From positions 124,001 to 188,000 of the forward strand of contig NZ_WNKG01000010.1 of the NCBI RefSeq assembly GCF_010119245.1: a stretch of DNA of 64,000 bases. Reading direction: 5' to 3'. The notes beneath the pieces are model-generated. The model worked only from the letters and a program-made list of their open reading frames with translations, did not search any database and was not told the origin of the DNA. Each line of letters begins with the position of its first letter. Position 1 is the stretch's first letter. Below, piece after piece: positions 26,844 to 35,614 of this stretch. The position numbers and the translations under genes are program-made. This DNA comes from Cyclobacterium salsum. Its GTDB lineage: Bacteria; Bacteroidota; Bacteroidia; Cytophagales; Cyclobacteriaceae.

Positions 26844-27196
26844 TAAAAAGCATCTTCAAAGTGTTTAAAGGCGATATTGCCGTGGCGGTCACGGTACACG
26901 CCCACAATATCAAAACGAATATCCTGATGCCAGTCTATTTTATGGATAAAATAATCGGCTGCCCGGATAATCAATTGTCGTTTTCTATAATCCACAAATT
27001 CCTCGGCATAGCCATAGCTGGTTCCGCTACGAAATTTAACTTCTACGAAGACCAATAGGCCCTGAAAGGTCATGATCAGGTCAATTTCGGCATGCTTGTA
27101 CCGGAAGTTTTCTTCCACCAGCGCATAGCCCTTTCCTTCCAGCCAGGTTTTGGCGAGCTGTTCCGCCTCTCTTCCCTTGTCATTGTGTTCGGCCAT
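26840..27196 (-). CDS. yraN: YraN family (UPF0102) endonuclease-like protein
   Basis: 118 residues with the conserved start HNDKGREAEQLAKTWLEGKG, then the PD-(D/E)XK-like core AEIDLIM ... LLVFVEVKFR and the basic helix YRKRQLIIRAADYF. The fold resembles Holliday-junction resolvases, but no activity is established for the family. It overlaps the end of the convergent YwqK-like gene by four bases. Confidence 0.88.
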   Translation of the reverse strand: MAEHNDKGREAEQLAKTWLEGKGYALVEENFRYKHAEIDLIMTFQGLLVFVEVKFRSGTSYGYAEEFVDYRKRQLIIRAADYFIHKIDWHQDIRFDIVGVYRDRHGNIAFKHFEDAFY

Positions 27197-27210
27197 TCTG
27201 TGATATTGAC

Positions 27211-27218
27211 TATATTTG
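27211..27218 (+). promoter_or_regulatory. -7 box for lipB
   Basis: TATATTTG (TAnnTTTG) ends 19 bases before the GTG start of lipB, implying a leader of about a dozen bases. Confidence 0.5.
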
Positions 27219-27237
27219 AAAAAACGATGGGATAAAC

Positions 27238-27963
27238 GTGAATGAATTTATAAATAAAAAAGTTATTTTTCAGGATCTGGGCAGAAAAGATTACCGGGAA
27301 ACCTGGGATTATCAGGAGCAATTGTTTGCCGATATCGTGGCGATTAAGGTCCAAAACAGGCAGCAAGAGCCTGCAAAGCAGCAAGTCACCAAAAATTACC
27401 TGCTCTTCGTCGAGCATCCGCATGTATATACCTTAGGCAAAAGCGGCAAAGCCGAGAACCTGCTCCTGGATGCCGAAGGATTAAAAAAATACGGTGCCAG
27501 CTATTACCCCATCAATCGCGGCGGCGATATTACCTACCACGGCCCTGGGCAACTGGTAGGCTACCCTATTTTGGATCTGGACAATTTCTTTACCGACATT
27601 CACCGGTACCTGCGGTATTTGGAAGAAGCCGTCATCGCCACACTGGGGGATTACGGAATAGATGCGGGGAGAATTGACGGGCTTACGGGTGTCTGGCTGG
27701 ACCACCTGCACCAAAAAAATCCGCGGAAAATTTGCGCGCTGGGGGTAAAATCCAGCCGTTGGGTGACCATGCATGGCTTTGCCTTTAATGTCAATGCCGA
27801 CCTGAGTTATTTTGAGCACATCGTCCCCTGCGGCATTCGGGACAAGGCCGTCACCTCCATGCATGTGGAACTGGGCCGGCCGATAGATGAGTGGGAGGTA
27901 AAAGAGCGCTTAAAGCGACATTTAGCCAGGCTCTTCGAAATGGAACTCGAGGATTTGATATGA
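27238..27963 (+). CDS. lipB: Lipoyl(octanoyl) transferase
   Basis: A 241-residue cytosolic enzyme that moves octanoyl from acyl carrier protein to the lipoyl domains of 2-oxoacid dehydrogenases and GcvH. Motifs are RGGDITYHGPGQLVGYPI, GVWLD, ALGVKSSRWVTMHGFAFNVN with the catalytic Lys (~171), and PCGIRDKAVTSM with the thioester Cys (~198). The start is GTG (27238), the only in-frame option near the family's expected N-terminus, and it agrees with the -7 box at 27211. Its stop overlaps the next ATG (ATGA), so the two are coupled. Confidence 0.93.
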   Translation: MNEFINKKVIFQDLGRKDYRETWDYQEQLFADIVAIKVQNRQQEPAKQQVTKNYLLFVEHPHVYTLGKSGKAENLLLDAEGLKKYGASYYPINRGGDITYHGPGQLVGYPILDLDNFFTDIHRYLRYLEEAVIATLGDYGIDAGRIDGLTGVWLDHLHQKNPRKICALGVKSSRWVTMHGFAFNVNADLSYFEHIVPCGIRDKAVTSMHVELGRPIDEWEVKERLKRHLARLFEMELEDLI

Positions 27964-28355
27964 AGAAGGATATTGAATTTCACCCGGTCACAGGAGTCAA
28001 GTTGGCCATTGCCAGGGAAAAAGATGGTGATGGATGGTCCGCATACCTTATCAATAATAACCTGATCGAGCTGACCACCTTGCTGATTACCTCCCGGGCT
28101 TATGGAGAAATGGAGGGTAAGAGAAAAAAATCCTCCGTTTTAAGGCATATGATAGAACGGCTGGAACCCACTAGTTTTGCCCGGATTGAAGGGATTGACC
28201 CCGATCTTTTTGCACTGACAAACGAATTTTGGATAAGTTATTATATTGTGGATCAGATTTTTGACAAAAAGTTTATCTTTGTAGCAGGCAGTATTCAGGA
28301 AAATCACATGAGTTATATTCCTGAACTTGATTTGCACGGCATTGTACATACTTAA
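27960..28355 (+). CDS. Conserved Bacteroidota protein downstream of lipB, unknown function
   Basis: 131 residues from the ATG overlapping the lipB stop (the longer frame from 27891 lies inside lipB). The protein begins MKKDIEFHPVTGVKLAIARE and contains WSAYLINNNLIELTTLLIT and ALTNEFWISYYIVDQIFDKK. It is similar to small Bacteroidota proteins sometimes mislabelled as phenylalanyl-tRNA synthetase subunits; no catalytic motif is visible. Stop-start coupling with lipB and the five-base gap to the exonuclease show it is part of one operon. Confidence 0.6.
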   Translation: MKKDIEFHPVTGVKLAIAREKDGDGWSAYLINNNLIELTTLLITSRAYGEMEGKRKKSSVLRHMIERLEPTSFARIEGIDPDLFALTNEFWISYYIVDQIFDKKFIFVAGSIQENHMSYIPELDLHGIVHT

Positions 28356-28360
28356 CGCAT

Positions 28361-29116
28361 ATGGCTGATTTTTTTGAACATCTAAATGATATTCTGTTTT
28401 TGGATCTGGAAACCATTTCGGGAGCCAAAAGCCTGGAGGAACTTCCTCCCCGATTGCAGGAAGAGTGGAAGAAAAAGGCACGGTTTATCCCCGGGCAGGA
28501 GGAAAAAGATCCAGGGGATTTGTATTTCGAAAAAGCGGGTATCTATGCCGAATTTGGTCAAATTATATGTATTGGCGTAGGCTATTTCACCTATCGCAAA
28601 GAGGAAGACCTGCTTCAGTACCGTACCAAATCTTTTGCTGCTGAAACAGAGCATGAAATGCTTTGGGCCTTCCGGGAGCTTCTCTGTAAAAGGGACTGGA
28701 CCCTTTGTGCACATAATGGCAAAGAATTTGATATCCCTTATTTGTGCAGGCGCATGCTGATCAATCAACTGCCCCTGCCGGAGGTGCTGCAACTTGCTGG
28801 TAAACGCCCCTGGGAAATCCGCCACCTGGATACCTTGGAGCTGTGGAAATTTGGAGACTACAAGCATTACACGCGCCTGGATCTGCTCGCAGCACTGTTT
28901 GACATCCCTAGTTCCAAGGATGGCATCGATGGTAGTGGTGTCAATTCCGCCTACTATGCCGACAATGACCTACCCGCTATCCGCCACTATTGCCTTCGGG
29001 ATGTAGCCGTTACGGCAAGAATCTACCTTGCCTATCAGGGGCTTCCGGGGAATTTGGAATTTGAAACCATCAATCTGGATCTGGACGAACCAATGGAAAC
29101 ACAAAGCCCGGAATAA
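28361..29116 (+). CDS. DEDD-type 3'-5' exonuclease (PolB-exonuclease-like)
   Basis: 251 residues with the RNase H-like exonuclease motifs in order: ILFLDLETI (Exo I, Asp and Glu), LCAHNGKEFDIPYLCRRM (Exo II) and YCLRDVAVTARIYL (Exo III, Tyr-type D). This matches the predicted 3'-5' exonuclease related to the exonuclease domain of B-family DNA polymerase, found as a stand-alone gene in Bacteroidota. It probably acts in DNA repair. It starts five bases after the preceding gene and precedes rnr by 43 bases. Confidence 0.8.
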   Translation: MADFFEHLNDILFLDLETISGAKSLEELPPRLQEEWKKKARFIPGQEEKDPGDLYFEKAGIYAEFGQIICIGVGYFTYRKEEDLLQYRTKSFAAETEHEMLWAFRELLCKRDWTLCAHNGKEFDIPYLCRRMLINQLPLPEVLQLAGKRPWEIRHLDTLELWKFGDYKHYTRLDLLAALFDIPSSKDGIDGSGVNSAYYADNDLPAIRHYCLRDVAVTARIYLAYQGLPGNLEFETINLDLDEPMETQSPE

Positions 29117-29159
29117 TTTAAAATAAATATCCGTACCTTTAATGCATTAAATTACTTTT

Positions 29160-31337
29160 ATGGGAAGAAATTCAGGAAGAAAAAAATCAGGTTTTAAAAA
29201 CAAGAAGGAGGATCCTACCGGATTGCCAAAGGTAAAACGCCAACTAACGCAATTTTTAGATAGCCATTACGGAGAAGAATTCGCAGTAAAACAATTGATC
29301 AAAAAATTATCGCTGCGGGACGCTACCGCCAAAAAATCATTGGACGAAGCCTTGCAGGAATTGGTAGCCTCCGGAAGCATTTCCAAAAGCCCCCGAAACC
29401 TCTATTCTTCAGCGGCCGATCCCGAATTCATCATTGGTGAAGTAGATTTTGTCAATGCGCGCTTTGCTTTCATCATTCCGGAGGATCAGGAAAAAAAAGA
29501 AAATGACATCCTGGTAAAGGAGGCAGACCTCAAAACCGCCTTGGATGGAGACAAGGTACGTGTGATGATTTTGCCCCATAAGGGCCGTGGTAATAAGCGA
29601 GAAGGAAAAGTGCTGGAAATCACGGAACGGAATCGGGATGAATTTGTCGGCAGGGTGGAAATTTCGCCACGGTTTGCGTTTGTGGTTCCGGATTTCAAAA
29701 AGATGCATCAGGATATTTTTGTAAAAAAATCAGACCTGATCGGCGCACAACATAACCAGAAGGTGGTTGTCAAACTAACCGATTGGAAAGAAGGAGACAA
29801 AAGCCCAACCGGCAAAATTATCCGCGTACTGGGAGAAGCTGGTGATCACGAGGTGGAAATTCATTCCATCATGGCAGAATTCGGGCTTCCTTTTGAATAC
29901 CCGGAGGAGTCCATTGCGGAAGCCGATGCGATACCGGATAGCATTCCCCCCCGCGAACTGGAAAAAAGAAGGGATTTCAGGGCGGTTGATACCTTTACCA
30001 TTGACCCGGCTGATGCCAAGGATTTTGACGATGCGATATCTTTTCGCTATCTGAAAAACGGAAACATGGAAATCGGCGTGCACATCGCTGATGTCAGCCA
30101 CTATGTCACGCCAAAATCCATCATGGAAAAAGAAGCCTACGACCGGGCCACCTCCGTTTACCTGGTGGACCGAACCATTCCCATGCTTCCCGAGAGGCTA
30201 AGCAACGGGCTTTGTTCCCTTCGACCTAATGAGGATAAACTCACCTTTTCCTGTGTCTTTGAAATAGACAATGAAGCCCAGGTGAAGGATTTTTGGATCG
30301 GGCGCACCGTTATTCATTCCGACCGTAGGTTTAGCTATGAAGAAGCCCAGGAAAACATGGATCAGGGCAAGGGAGAATTCGCCGATGAACTGATCAAGAT
30401 CAACACCCTCGCCAAAAAGCTCCGGAAAGAAAGATTTCGGAAAGGAGCCATTAACTTTGAAACGGTAGAAGTTAAGTTCAAGCTGGACGAAAAAGGCACG
30501 CCCGTGGGCCTACTGATCAAAGAGCGAAAAGACGTTCACAAGCTGATCGAAGAGTTTATGTTGCTGGCAAACAAAACCGTGGCAGAATTCATTTATGATA
30601 AAAATAAAGGGAAAAGCACCTTTGTTTATCGGATTCATGATTACCCGGACCTGGAGAAACTCAACACCTTTGCTAATTTTGCGAGAAAATTCGGTCATGA
30701 CTTAAAGATTAGTGATGAGAAAAAAGTAGCCAACAGCCTGAACAAGCTGATGGACGAAATCGTTGGTAAGCCTGAACAAAATGTATTGGAACAATTAGCT
30801 ATCCGAAGCATGGCGAAGGCCAAATACACCACTGAACCGAAACTTCATTTTGGACTTGCTTTCCCACATTATACGCATTTCACCTCCCCGATCCGGCGGT
30901 ATCCGGATTTGATGGTTCACCGCCTGTTGCAACATTACCTGGACGGGGGAAAGCCACCCGAAAACCAGGCATGGGAAGAAAAATGTGTGCATGCTTCGGA
31001 ACGGGAAAAACGGGCTTCTGATGCCGAAAGGGCCAGTATAAAGTACAAACAAGTGGAATACATGAAACTGGCAGAGGTAAAGGATTACGAGGGGATCGTC
31101 ACCGGGATAACCGAATGGGGCGTGTACGTAGAAATCACCGAAACCAAATGCGAAGGAATGGTTCGCGTGCAGGACATGACAGACGACTATTATGATTTTG
31201 ATGAAAAAAACATGCGTCTGATTGGATCCAAAAACAAGAAAATCATTACGCTGGGAGACAAGGTCATGGTTCGTGTCACCCGAACCGACATTGACCGCAG
31301 AACCATAGACCTGGAATTTGTCAACGATGATAAATGA
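29160..31337 (+). CDS. rnr: Ribonuclease R
   Basis: A 725-residue processive 3'-5' exoribonuclease. A basic N-terminal tail (GRKKSGFKNKKED) leads into a winged-helix region, two cold-shock domains (~85-220), and the RNB catalytic domain with TIDPADAKDFDDAISFRYL (the Asp cluster binding Mg) and HIADVSHYVTP. A C-terminal S1 domain (EGIVTGITEWGVYVEITETK, ~645-720) follows. It degrades structured RNA and helps rRNA/tmRNA turnover. The stop lies inside the start of the next gene, so translation is coupled. Confidence 0.93.
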   Translation: MGRNSGRKKSGFKNKKEDPTGLPKVKRQLTQFLDSHYGEEFAVKQLIKKLSLRDATAKKSLDEALQELVASGSISKSPRNLYSSAADPEFIIGEVDFVNARFAFIIPEDQEKKENDILVKEADLKTALDGDKVRVMILPHKGRGNKREGKVLEITERNRDEFVGRVEISPRFAFVVPDFKKMHQDIFVKKSDLIGAQHNQKVVVKLTDWKEGDKSPTGKIIRVLGEAGDHEVEIHSIMAEFGLPFEYPEESIAEADAIPDSIPPRELEKRRDFRAVDTFTIDPADAKDFDDAISFRYLKNGNMEIGVHIADVSHYVTPKSIMEKEAYDRATSVYLVDRTIPMLPERLSNGLCSLRPNEDKLTFSCVFEIDNEAQVKDFWIGRTVIHSDRRFSYEEAQENMDQGKGEFADELIKINTLAKKLRKERFRKGAINFETVEVKFKLDEKGTPVGLLIKERKDVHKLIEEFMLLANKTVAEFIYDKNKGKSTFVYRIHDYPDLEKLNTFANFARKFGHDLKISDEKKVANSLNKLMDEIVGKPEQNVLEQLAIRSMAKAKYTTEPKLHFGLAFPHYTHFTSPIRRYPDLMVHRLLQHYLDGGKPPENQAWEEKCVHASEREKRASDAERASIKYKQVEYMKLAEVKDYEGIVTGITEWGVYVEITETKCEGMVRVQDMTDDYYDFDEKNMRLIGSKNKKIITLGDKVMVRVTRTDIDRRTIDLEFVNDDK

Positions 31338-32313
31338 AAAACAACTAGAAGAAATCAAAGCTTCCCTGGAAGCGCATATTCTACAACTCGAATTAAAAGG
31401 CCAACCACCGGAATTATACGATCCCATTGACTATTTAATGCGTCTGGGAGGAAAACGAATTCGGCCGTTACTGGCCTTGCTATCCTATGGGTTGTATAAG
31501 GAGGATTACCAACGCATCCTAACCCCGGCATCCGCCATTGAAGTGTTCCATAACTTCACCCTGATGCACGACGACATCATGGACAAGGCTCCCCTGCGTA
31601 GAGGCATGGCTACGGTCCATGAGAAGTGGAATGCCAATACGGCCATCTTATCCGGGGATGTCATGCTGGTCAAAGCCTACGAATTACTGATGGATGTTTC
31701 GCCGGAGTACCTGCGCCAAAGCCTGGCACTTTTCAGCAAGACAGCAGCGGAGGTTTGCGAAGGGCAGCAACTGGACATGAATTTCGAACGTGTGGCCCTG
31801 GTCTCGGAATCAGACTACCTGAATATGATCCGGTTGAAAACGGCGGTGCTAATAGGCTTTTCCCTGCAATTGGGTGCCTTATTGGCTGGTGCCAGTAAAG
31901 AAGATGTGCAGCATCTATATGATTTTGGTGTCAACATAGGCTTGGGATTCCAATTAAAAGATGACCTTCTGGATGTATATGCCGATCAGGAAAAGTTTGG
32001 AAAACAAGTAGGAGGAGACATATTGGCCAATAAAAAAACGTACCTGCTCATCAAGGCCCAGGAACTGGCCCGGGATGAGGATAAAATAGAATTAGAAAAA
32101 TGGCTACAGGCGAGCGCTCCGGACCCGGACGAAAAGGTCCGTGCAGTGACGGCCCTTTATGATCGGCTGAAGATTCGGGAGCACACGCTGAACATAACGA
32201 CTGATTTTTTTGAAAAGGGGTTTAGCCAACTCAGCAGCCTAAAAGTACAAAGGCCCGAGGGACTGCAAGTTCTTTGGAACCTTACACGCAACCTGGCTAA
32301 CCGCGAAAAATAA
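31327..32313 (+). CDS. Polyprenyl diphosphate synthase
   Basis: 328 residues from ATG 31327, which overlaps the end of rnr by 11 bases; an in-frame TTG at 31318 is an alternative. It is an all-helical isoprenyl synthase with LGGKRIRPLL, first Asp-rich motif LMHDDIMDKAPLRRG, and second motif FQLKDDLLDVYAD. These bind the Mg-diphosphates for condensation of IPP with allylic substrates. Residues before the first motif (FHNFTLMH) suggest a farnesyl/geranylgeranyl-size product or longer, but chain length cannot be set from sequence alone. It feeds quinone and undecaprenyl pathways. Confidence 0.85.
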   Translation: MINEKQLEEIKASLEAHILQLELKGQPPELYDPIDYLMRLGGKRIRPLLALLSYGLYKEDYQRILTPASAIEVFHNFTLMHDDIMDKAPLRRGMATVHEKWNANTAILSGDVMLVKAYELLMDVSPEYLRQSLALFSKTAAEVCEGQQLDMNFERVALVSESDYLNMIRLKTAVLIGFSLQLGALLAGASKEDVQHLYDFGVNIGLGFQLKDDLLDVYADQEKFGKQVGGDILANKKTYLLIKAQELARDEDKIELEKWLQASAPDPDEKVRAVTALYDRLKIREHTLNITTDFFEKGFSQLSSLKVQRPEGLQVLWNLTRNLANREK

Positions 32314-32318
32314 AACCC

Positions 32319-32948
32319 ATGGAGCTATCGCTAACGATCATTGTCATCGCCATCACATGTCTGGTATCCTACTATGGATGGAACAACCCTGGTTTTTTGC
32401 AAAACCAGTTATTTACTCCCTACCTGATACAGCGCAATAAATCCTACCAGCGGTTTATAACTTCCGGCTTTGTTCACAAGGACGGCACCCATCTGCTTTT
32501 CAATATGTTTACCTTCTATTTTTTCGGAAATGTGGTAGAGCAATACCTGATGTATACCTTTGGACAAGGTGTGGGAGCCCTGGCATTTATCGGGTTTTAC
32601 CTGCTGGCCATTATCGTGGCGGACATCCCTACTTATCTTAAAGAAAAAGATAATCCCTCCTATCATGCCCTGGGAGCATCGGGAGGTACTTCGGCGACGG
32701 TTTTTGCCAGCATCGTGCTAATGCCCTTATCTGACATCTGTATTTTTGGTATTTTCTGCCTTCCCGGGTTTATACTGGGACTATTGTTTTTAGGATACGC
32801 CTTTTACAAAGGAAAAATGGGCGACGATGCGATCAATCACGATGCCCACTTCTATGGGGCAGTATTTGGGATTGCCGTCATTGTAGTGATCTCTCCTCAA
32901 AATGCCTTGTATTTTTGGGAGGAAATAAAAAGCTTCCGTTTGTTCTAA
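32319..32948 (+). CDS. Rhomboid family intramembrane serine protease
   Basis: 209 residues with six hydrophobic segments. The catalytic pair is visible: ALGASGGTSATVFA (Ser in GASG) in TM4 and DAINHDAHFYGAVFG (His) in TM6. The first loop carries the TSGFVHKDGTHLLFNMFTF motif (H-x-x-x-N variant). Rhomboids cleave transmembrane substrates within the bilayer. It starts six bases after the prenyl synthase, and its end overlaps a bidirectional terminator. Confidence 0.85.
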   Translation: MELSLTIIVIAITCLVSYYGWNNPGFLQNQLFTPYLIQRNKSYQRFITSGFVHKDGTHLLFNMFTFYFFGNVVEQYLMYTFGQGVGALAFIGFYLLAIIVADIPTYLKEKDNPSYHALGASGGTSATVFASIVLMPLSDICIFGIFCLPGFILGLLFLGYAFYKGKMGDDAINHDAHFYGAVFGIAVIVVISPQNALYFWEEIKSFRLF

Positions 32949-32960
32949 CGGAAGCTTTTT
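32927..32960. terminator. Bidirectional intrinsic terminator
   Basis: A perfect 14-bp stem, AAAAAGCTTCCGTT (32927-32940) with AACGGAAGCTTTTT (32947-32960), around a six-base loop. It serves the rhomboid operon from the left and hpf from the right. Confidence 0.9.
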
Positions 32961-32969
32961 GGAAAGGGA

Positions 32970-33278
32970 TTATTTGTTCTTCTTTAATTGCTTGACCAAT
33001 TTATCCACTACGTCTTTCAATAAAGGAATCCAATGGTCTCCCTTATCTTCGGCGAATACATCCGGGCCGGGTATCCCTACCCGCACGCCTACCACGTGCT
33101 TTGCCGTACCTCCATGTCCTTCGGTTTTGAAGTAAATGTCCACCGCATTGATATCCGGAGTGAATTTGGATAACTTGTCTATGGACGACCGGATTTCCTC
33201 CTGCACCGCGCCATTGATGTCTAGATTTACCGACTGCACGTCGATCTTTATTCCTCTGTAATTTTCAGTATAGTTCAT
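32970..33278 (-). CDS. hpf: HPF/RaiA-family ribosome hibernation factor (short form)
   Basis: 102 residues with the beta-alpha-beta-beta-beta-alpha S30AE fold: IKIDVQSVNLDINGAVQEEI, then VDIYFKTEG, GVRVGIPGPDVFAEDKGDHW and the closing basic helix DVVDKLVKQLKKNK. Short HPF-type proteins bind the 30S decoding site and silence ribosomes in stationary phase. It shares the terminator at 32927-32960 with the convergent rhomboid gene. Confidence 0.88.
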   Translation of the reverse strand: MNYTENYRGIKIDVQSVNLDINGAVQEEIRSSIDKLSKFTPDINAVDIYFKTEGHGGTAKHVVGVRVGIPGPDVFAEDKGDHWIPLLKDVVDKLVKQLKKNK

Positions 33279-33366
33279 GACAAAAACAAAATTTGAACCC
33301 GGCGGATTACCGGAAATAAAACGAATAGTTTATTGATGGTATATGCCTTTTCCAAGGGATTATACA

Positions 33367-33393
33367 CAAAAAAAGGCCCCTGGTAGAGGCCTT
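33367..33393 (-). terminator. Terminator after rpmA
   Basis: AAGGCC (33373-33378) pairs with GGCCTT (33388-33393); on the minus strand it is followed by TTTTTTTG. It ends the rplU-rpmA transcript. Confidence 0.75.
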
Positions 33394-33419
33394 ATGTAAT
33401 TTACTCCTCAAAAGGAATG

Positions 33420-33680
33420 TTATGCTTCACTGGGAAGTACATTCACGTAGGATCTTCCATCGTGTTTCTTGGCAAAAGCCACTGTACCGGGGGTCAGCGC
33501 AAACAAAGTATGATCTTTTCCCAAACCTACATTCAATCCGGGATGATGCTTTGTTCCTCGTTGCCTGACAATGATGTTGCCAGCAATAACCGACTCACCA
33601 CCAAATTTTTTCACTCCAAGCCGCTTGCTTTCTGATTCTCTTCCGTTTTTGGAACTACCTACACCTTTCTTATGTGCCAT
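33420..33680 (-). CDS. rpmA: 50S ribosomal protein L27
   Basis: 86 residues with the canonical start [29 protein letters not shown] and [15 protein letters not shown], the N-terminus that reaches the peptidyl-transferase centre. It lies 34 bases downstream of rplU, the usual rplU-rpmA arrangement. No extra N-terminal cleavage segment (as in Firmicutes) is present. Confidence 0.97.
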   Translation of the reverse strand: MAHKKGVGSSKNGRESESKRLGVKKFGGESVIAGNIIVRQRGTKHHPGLNVGLGKDHTLFALTPGTVAFAKKHDGRSYVNVLPSEA

Positions 33681-33714
33681 AATTTTATTTGTTTAGAGTT
33701 TCCTGGTCGGATAC

Positions 33715-34026
33715 TTAAAGTACGATATCTTCGATTACGATTTTTGTATACTGTTGACGATGGCCGTTTTTCTTCTTGTAGCCTTTTCTCCGCTTTTTCT
33801 TGAAAACAATTACTTTGTCTCCCTTTACGTGATCGAGGATTTTCCCCGATACCTTGGCACCTTCCAACAGGGGTGCGCCTACCGATACGGTACCGTTGTC
33901 ATCTGCCAACAGCACTTGATCGAATTCTACGGAAGCGTCAACTTCACCTTGCATTTTGGGTGCAAAGATCTGCTGCTCTTTTGTTACTTTGAACTGCTTA
34001 CCGGAAATGTTAACTATTGCGTACAT
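33715..34026 (-). CDS. rplU: 50S ribosomal protein L21
   Basis: 103 residues from the ATG at 34026. The longer open frame to 34167 adds a hydrophobic segment not found in L21, and the -7 box at 34064 lies inside it, so the short start is right. Motifs are MYAIVNISGKQFKVTKEQ, VLLADDNGTVSVGAPL and KKKRRKGYKKKNGHRQQYT. It binds 23S rRNA and is cotranscribed with rpmA. Confidence 0.97.
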   Translation of the reverse strand: MYAIVNISGKQFKVTKEQQIFAPKMQGEVDASVEFDQVLLADDNGTVSVGAPLLEGAKVSGKILDHVKGDKVIVFKKKRRKGYKKKNGHRQQYTKIVIEDIVL

Positions 34027-34063
34027 AATAATTTGATAGATTACAATTATCAAAATTGAGGTG

Positions 34064-34071
34064 CAAATATA
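34064..34071 (-). promoter_or_regulatory. -7 box for rplU-rpmA
   Basis: On the minus strand TATATTTG ends 37 bases before the rplU ATG, an exact TAnnTTTG match. Confidence 0.55.
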
Positions 34072-34277
34072 AGAAAAAATCACAGATTCGTAAAATAATA
34101 ACGGAATATTAATTAACAAGCCGCTAGCTTCTGCCTGTAGCTGCCTGGAAAATAAAGGAAGCTGCATTTTTAGCAGTATGTATTTCGAATTTTATTTTAC
34201 AAAATTCACAGTAACCACCTATCTACCTGTATTTCAACAGGTAAACACATATAGAACAGGCTAATTTTGAAAATTAA

Positions 34278-34292
34278 TTGACCATCGGTCAA
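34278..34292. promoter_or_regulatory. TTGACC palindrome 1 upstream of nrdB
   Basis: TTGACC-ATC-GGTCAA is a perfect 6-bp inverted repeat with a three-base spacer, in the 573-base spacer between rplU and nrdB. This is the shape of a TetR-family operator. Confidence 0.45.
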
Positions 34293-34433
34293 AAAAAGAG
34301 GTTATTTCGGGCTTTTTCACTTTGATTAAAATAATTTGAAAAAAGTTGGATCAACGATTCAGGGCATTTTAGATTAAAGTTTTGATTTATTATAGCATAC
34401 ATATTTAATTGTTTACTAGTATATTACATGTAT

Positions 34434-34448
34434 TTGACCAGTAGTCAA
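34434..34448. promoter_or_regulatory. TTGACC palindrome 2 upstream of nrdB
   Basis: TTGAC-CAGTA-GTCAA, the same length (15 bases) and nearly the same sequence as the site at 34278; it keeps TTGACCA on the left and GTCAA on the right. It is 166 bases before the nrdB start. The rest of the spacer (34027-34599) is AT-rich with no recognisable RNA or ORF. Confidence 0.45.
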
Positions 34449-34599
34449 TAATTAGGCCTTTGGCACTGTTTTGGGCTTTACTTTTTGAATTTTCTTGCCC
34501 ATATTTGTTAAGGTGTTGTTACGAAAACGAACCATACCAAGTTAAAGCGAACAAAAGGCACCTTAGCCATCTATTTAATTTAATAAACCAATTGGAGTA

Positions 34600-35583
34600 A
34601 TGAAGTCAGAACCAATATTAGAACAAGGAGATAACAGCCGTTTTGTCTTATTCCCCATTCAGCATGATGACATTTGGGAATACTACAAAAAAGCCGAGGC
34701 TAGTTTTTGGACCGCGGAAGAGATCGATCTGGGTCAGGATTTCAATGACTGGAAAAATCTAAGTGATAACGAAAGACACTTCATATCTCACGTTCTGGCC
34801 TTCTTTGCGGCTAGTGACGGAATTGTAAACGAAAACCTTGCTGAACATTTTGTGTCCGAGGTGCAGTATACCGAGGCCAAGTTTTTTTATGGTTTCCAAA
34901 TAGCCATGGAAAACATACACAGCGAAACATATAGCTTACTTATTGACACCTACATCAAAAGCCCAGATGAACGGGATCGCTTATTTAATGCTATCGAGCA
35001 CCTGGATTGCGTCAAAAAGAAGGCGGAGTGGGCTTTGAGATGGATTGATCAGGGAGACTTTCAGGAGCGGTTGATTGCCTTTGCCGCCGTAGAAGGCATT
35101 TTCTTCTCCGGTTCCTTCTGTTCTATTTTCTGGCTAAAGAAAAGAGGGCTGATGCCAGGGCTGACGTTTTCAAACGAACTAATATCAAGGGATGAGGGAT
35201 TGCATTGCGATTTTGCCTGTCACCTGTACACAAAGCACGTGGTTAACCGGTTACCTGAAGAAACCATCATCGGTATCATCAAGGATGCGGTGAAAATTGA
35301 AAAAGAATTCGTGACCGATGCATTGCCGGTGAGGCTTATCGGAATGAATGCAGAACTAATGTGTCAGTATATAGAGTTTGTAGCCGACAGGCTGCTACAG
35401 GAATTGGACTGTCCCAAAGTTTGGAACAGTACCAATCCATTTGATTTCATGGACATGATATCCCTGCAAGGAAAGACCAATTTCTTTGAGAAGCGGGTTG
35501 GGGATTATCAAAAAGCAGGCGTAATGAAAAACAAAGACGTCGCCAACGGTTCAGGGAAATTTTCCGTAGAAGAGGATTTTTGA
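34600..35583 (+). CDS. nrdB: Ribonucleotide reductase class I beta subunit
   Basis: 327 residues of ferritin-like helices carrying the di-iron and tyrosyl-radical site: [49 protein letters not shown] (metal ligands with the radical Tyr after HSE) and [12 protein letters not shown]. It generates the radical passed to NrdA to make deoxyribonucleotides. The C-terminal tail (GKFSVEEDF) is the acidic peptide that docks to NrdA. It precedes nrdA by 31 bases, in the order nrdB-nrdA. The two TTGACC palindromes upstream may regulate it. Confidence 0.95.
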   Translation: MKSEPILEQGDNSRFVLFPIQHDDIWEYYKKAEASFWTAEEIDLGQDFNDWKNLSDNERHFISHVLAFFAASDGIVNENLAEHFVSEVQYTEAKFFYGFQIAMENIHSETYSLLIDTYIKSPDERDRLFNAIEHLDCVKKKAEWALRWIDQGDFQERLIAFAAVEGIFFSGSFCSIFWLKKRGLMPGLTFSNELISRDEGLHCDFACHLYTKHVVNRLPEETIIGIIKDAVKIEKEFVTDALPVRLIGMNAELMCQYIEFVADRLLQELDCPKVWNSTNPFDFMDMISLQGKTNFFEKRVGDYQKAGVMKNKDVANGSGKFSVEEDF

Positions 35584-35614
35584 TACTTTTTAACCATTTT
35601 AATAACCAATCAGT

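Noticed and set aside
33715-34167. Longer L21 start adding a hydrophobic segment
   Set aside because: The extension is not found in L21 proteins, and the TAnnTTTG promoter box at 34064-34071 lies inside it.
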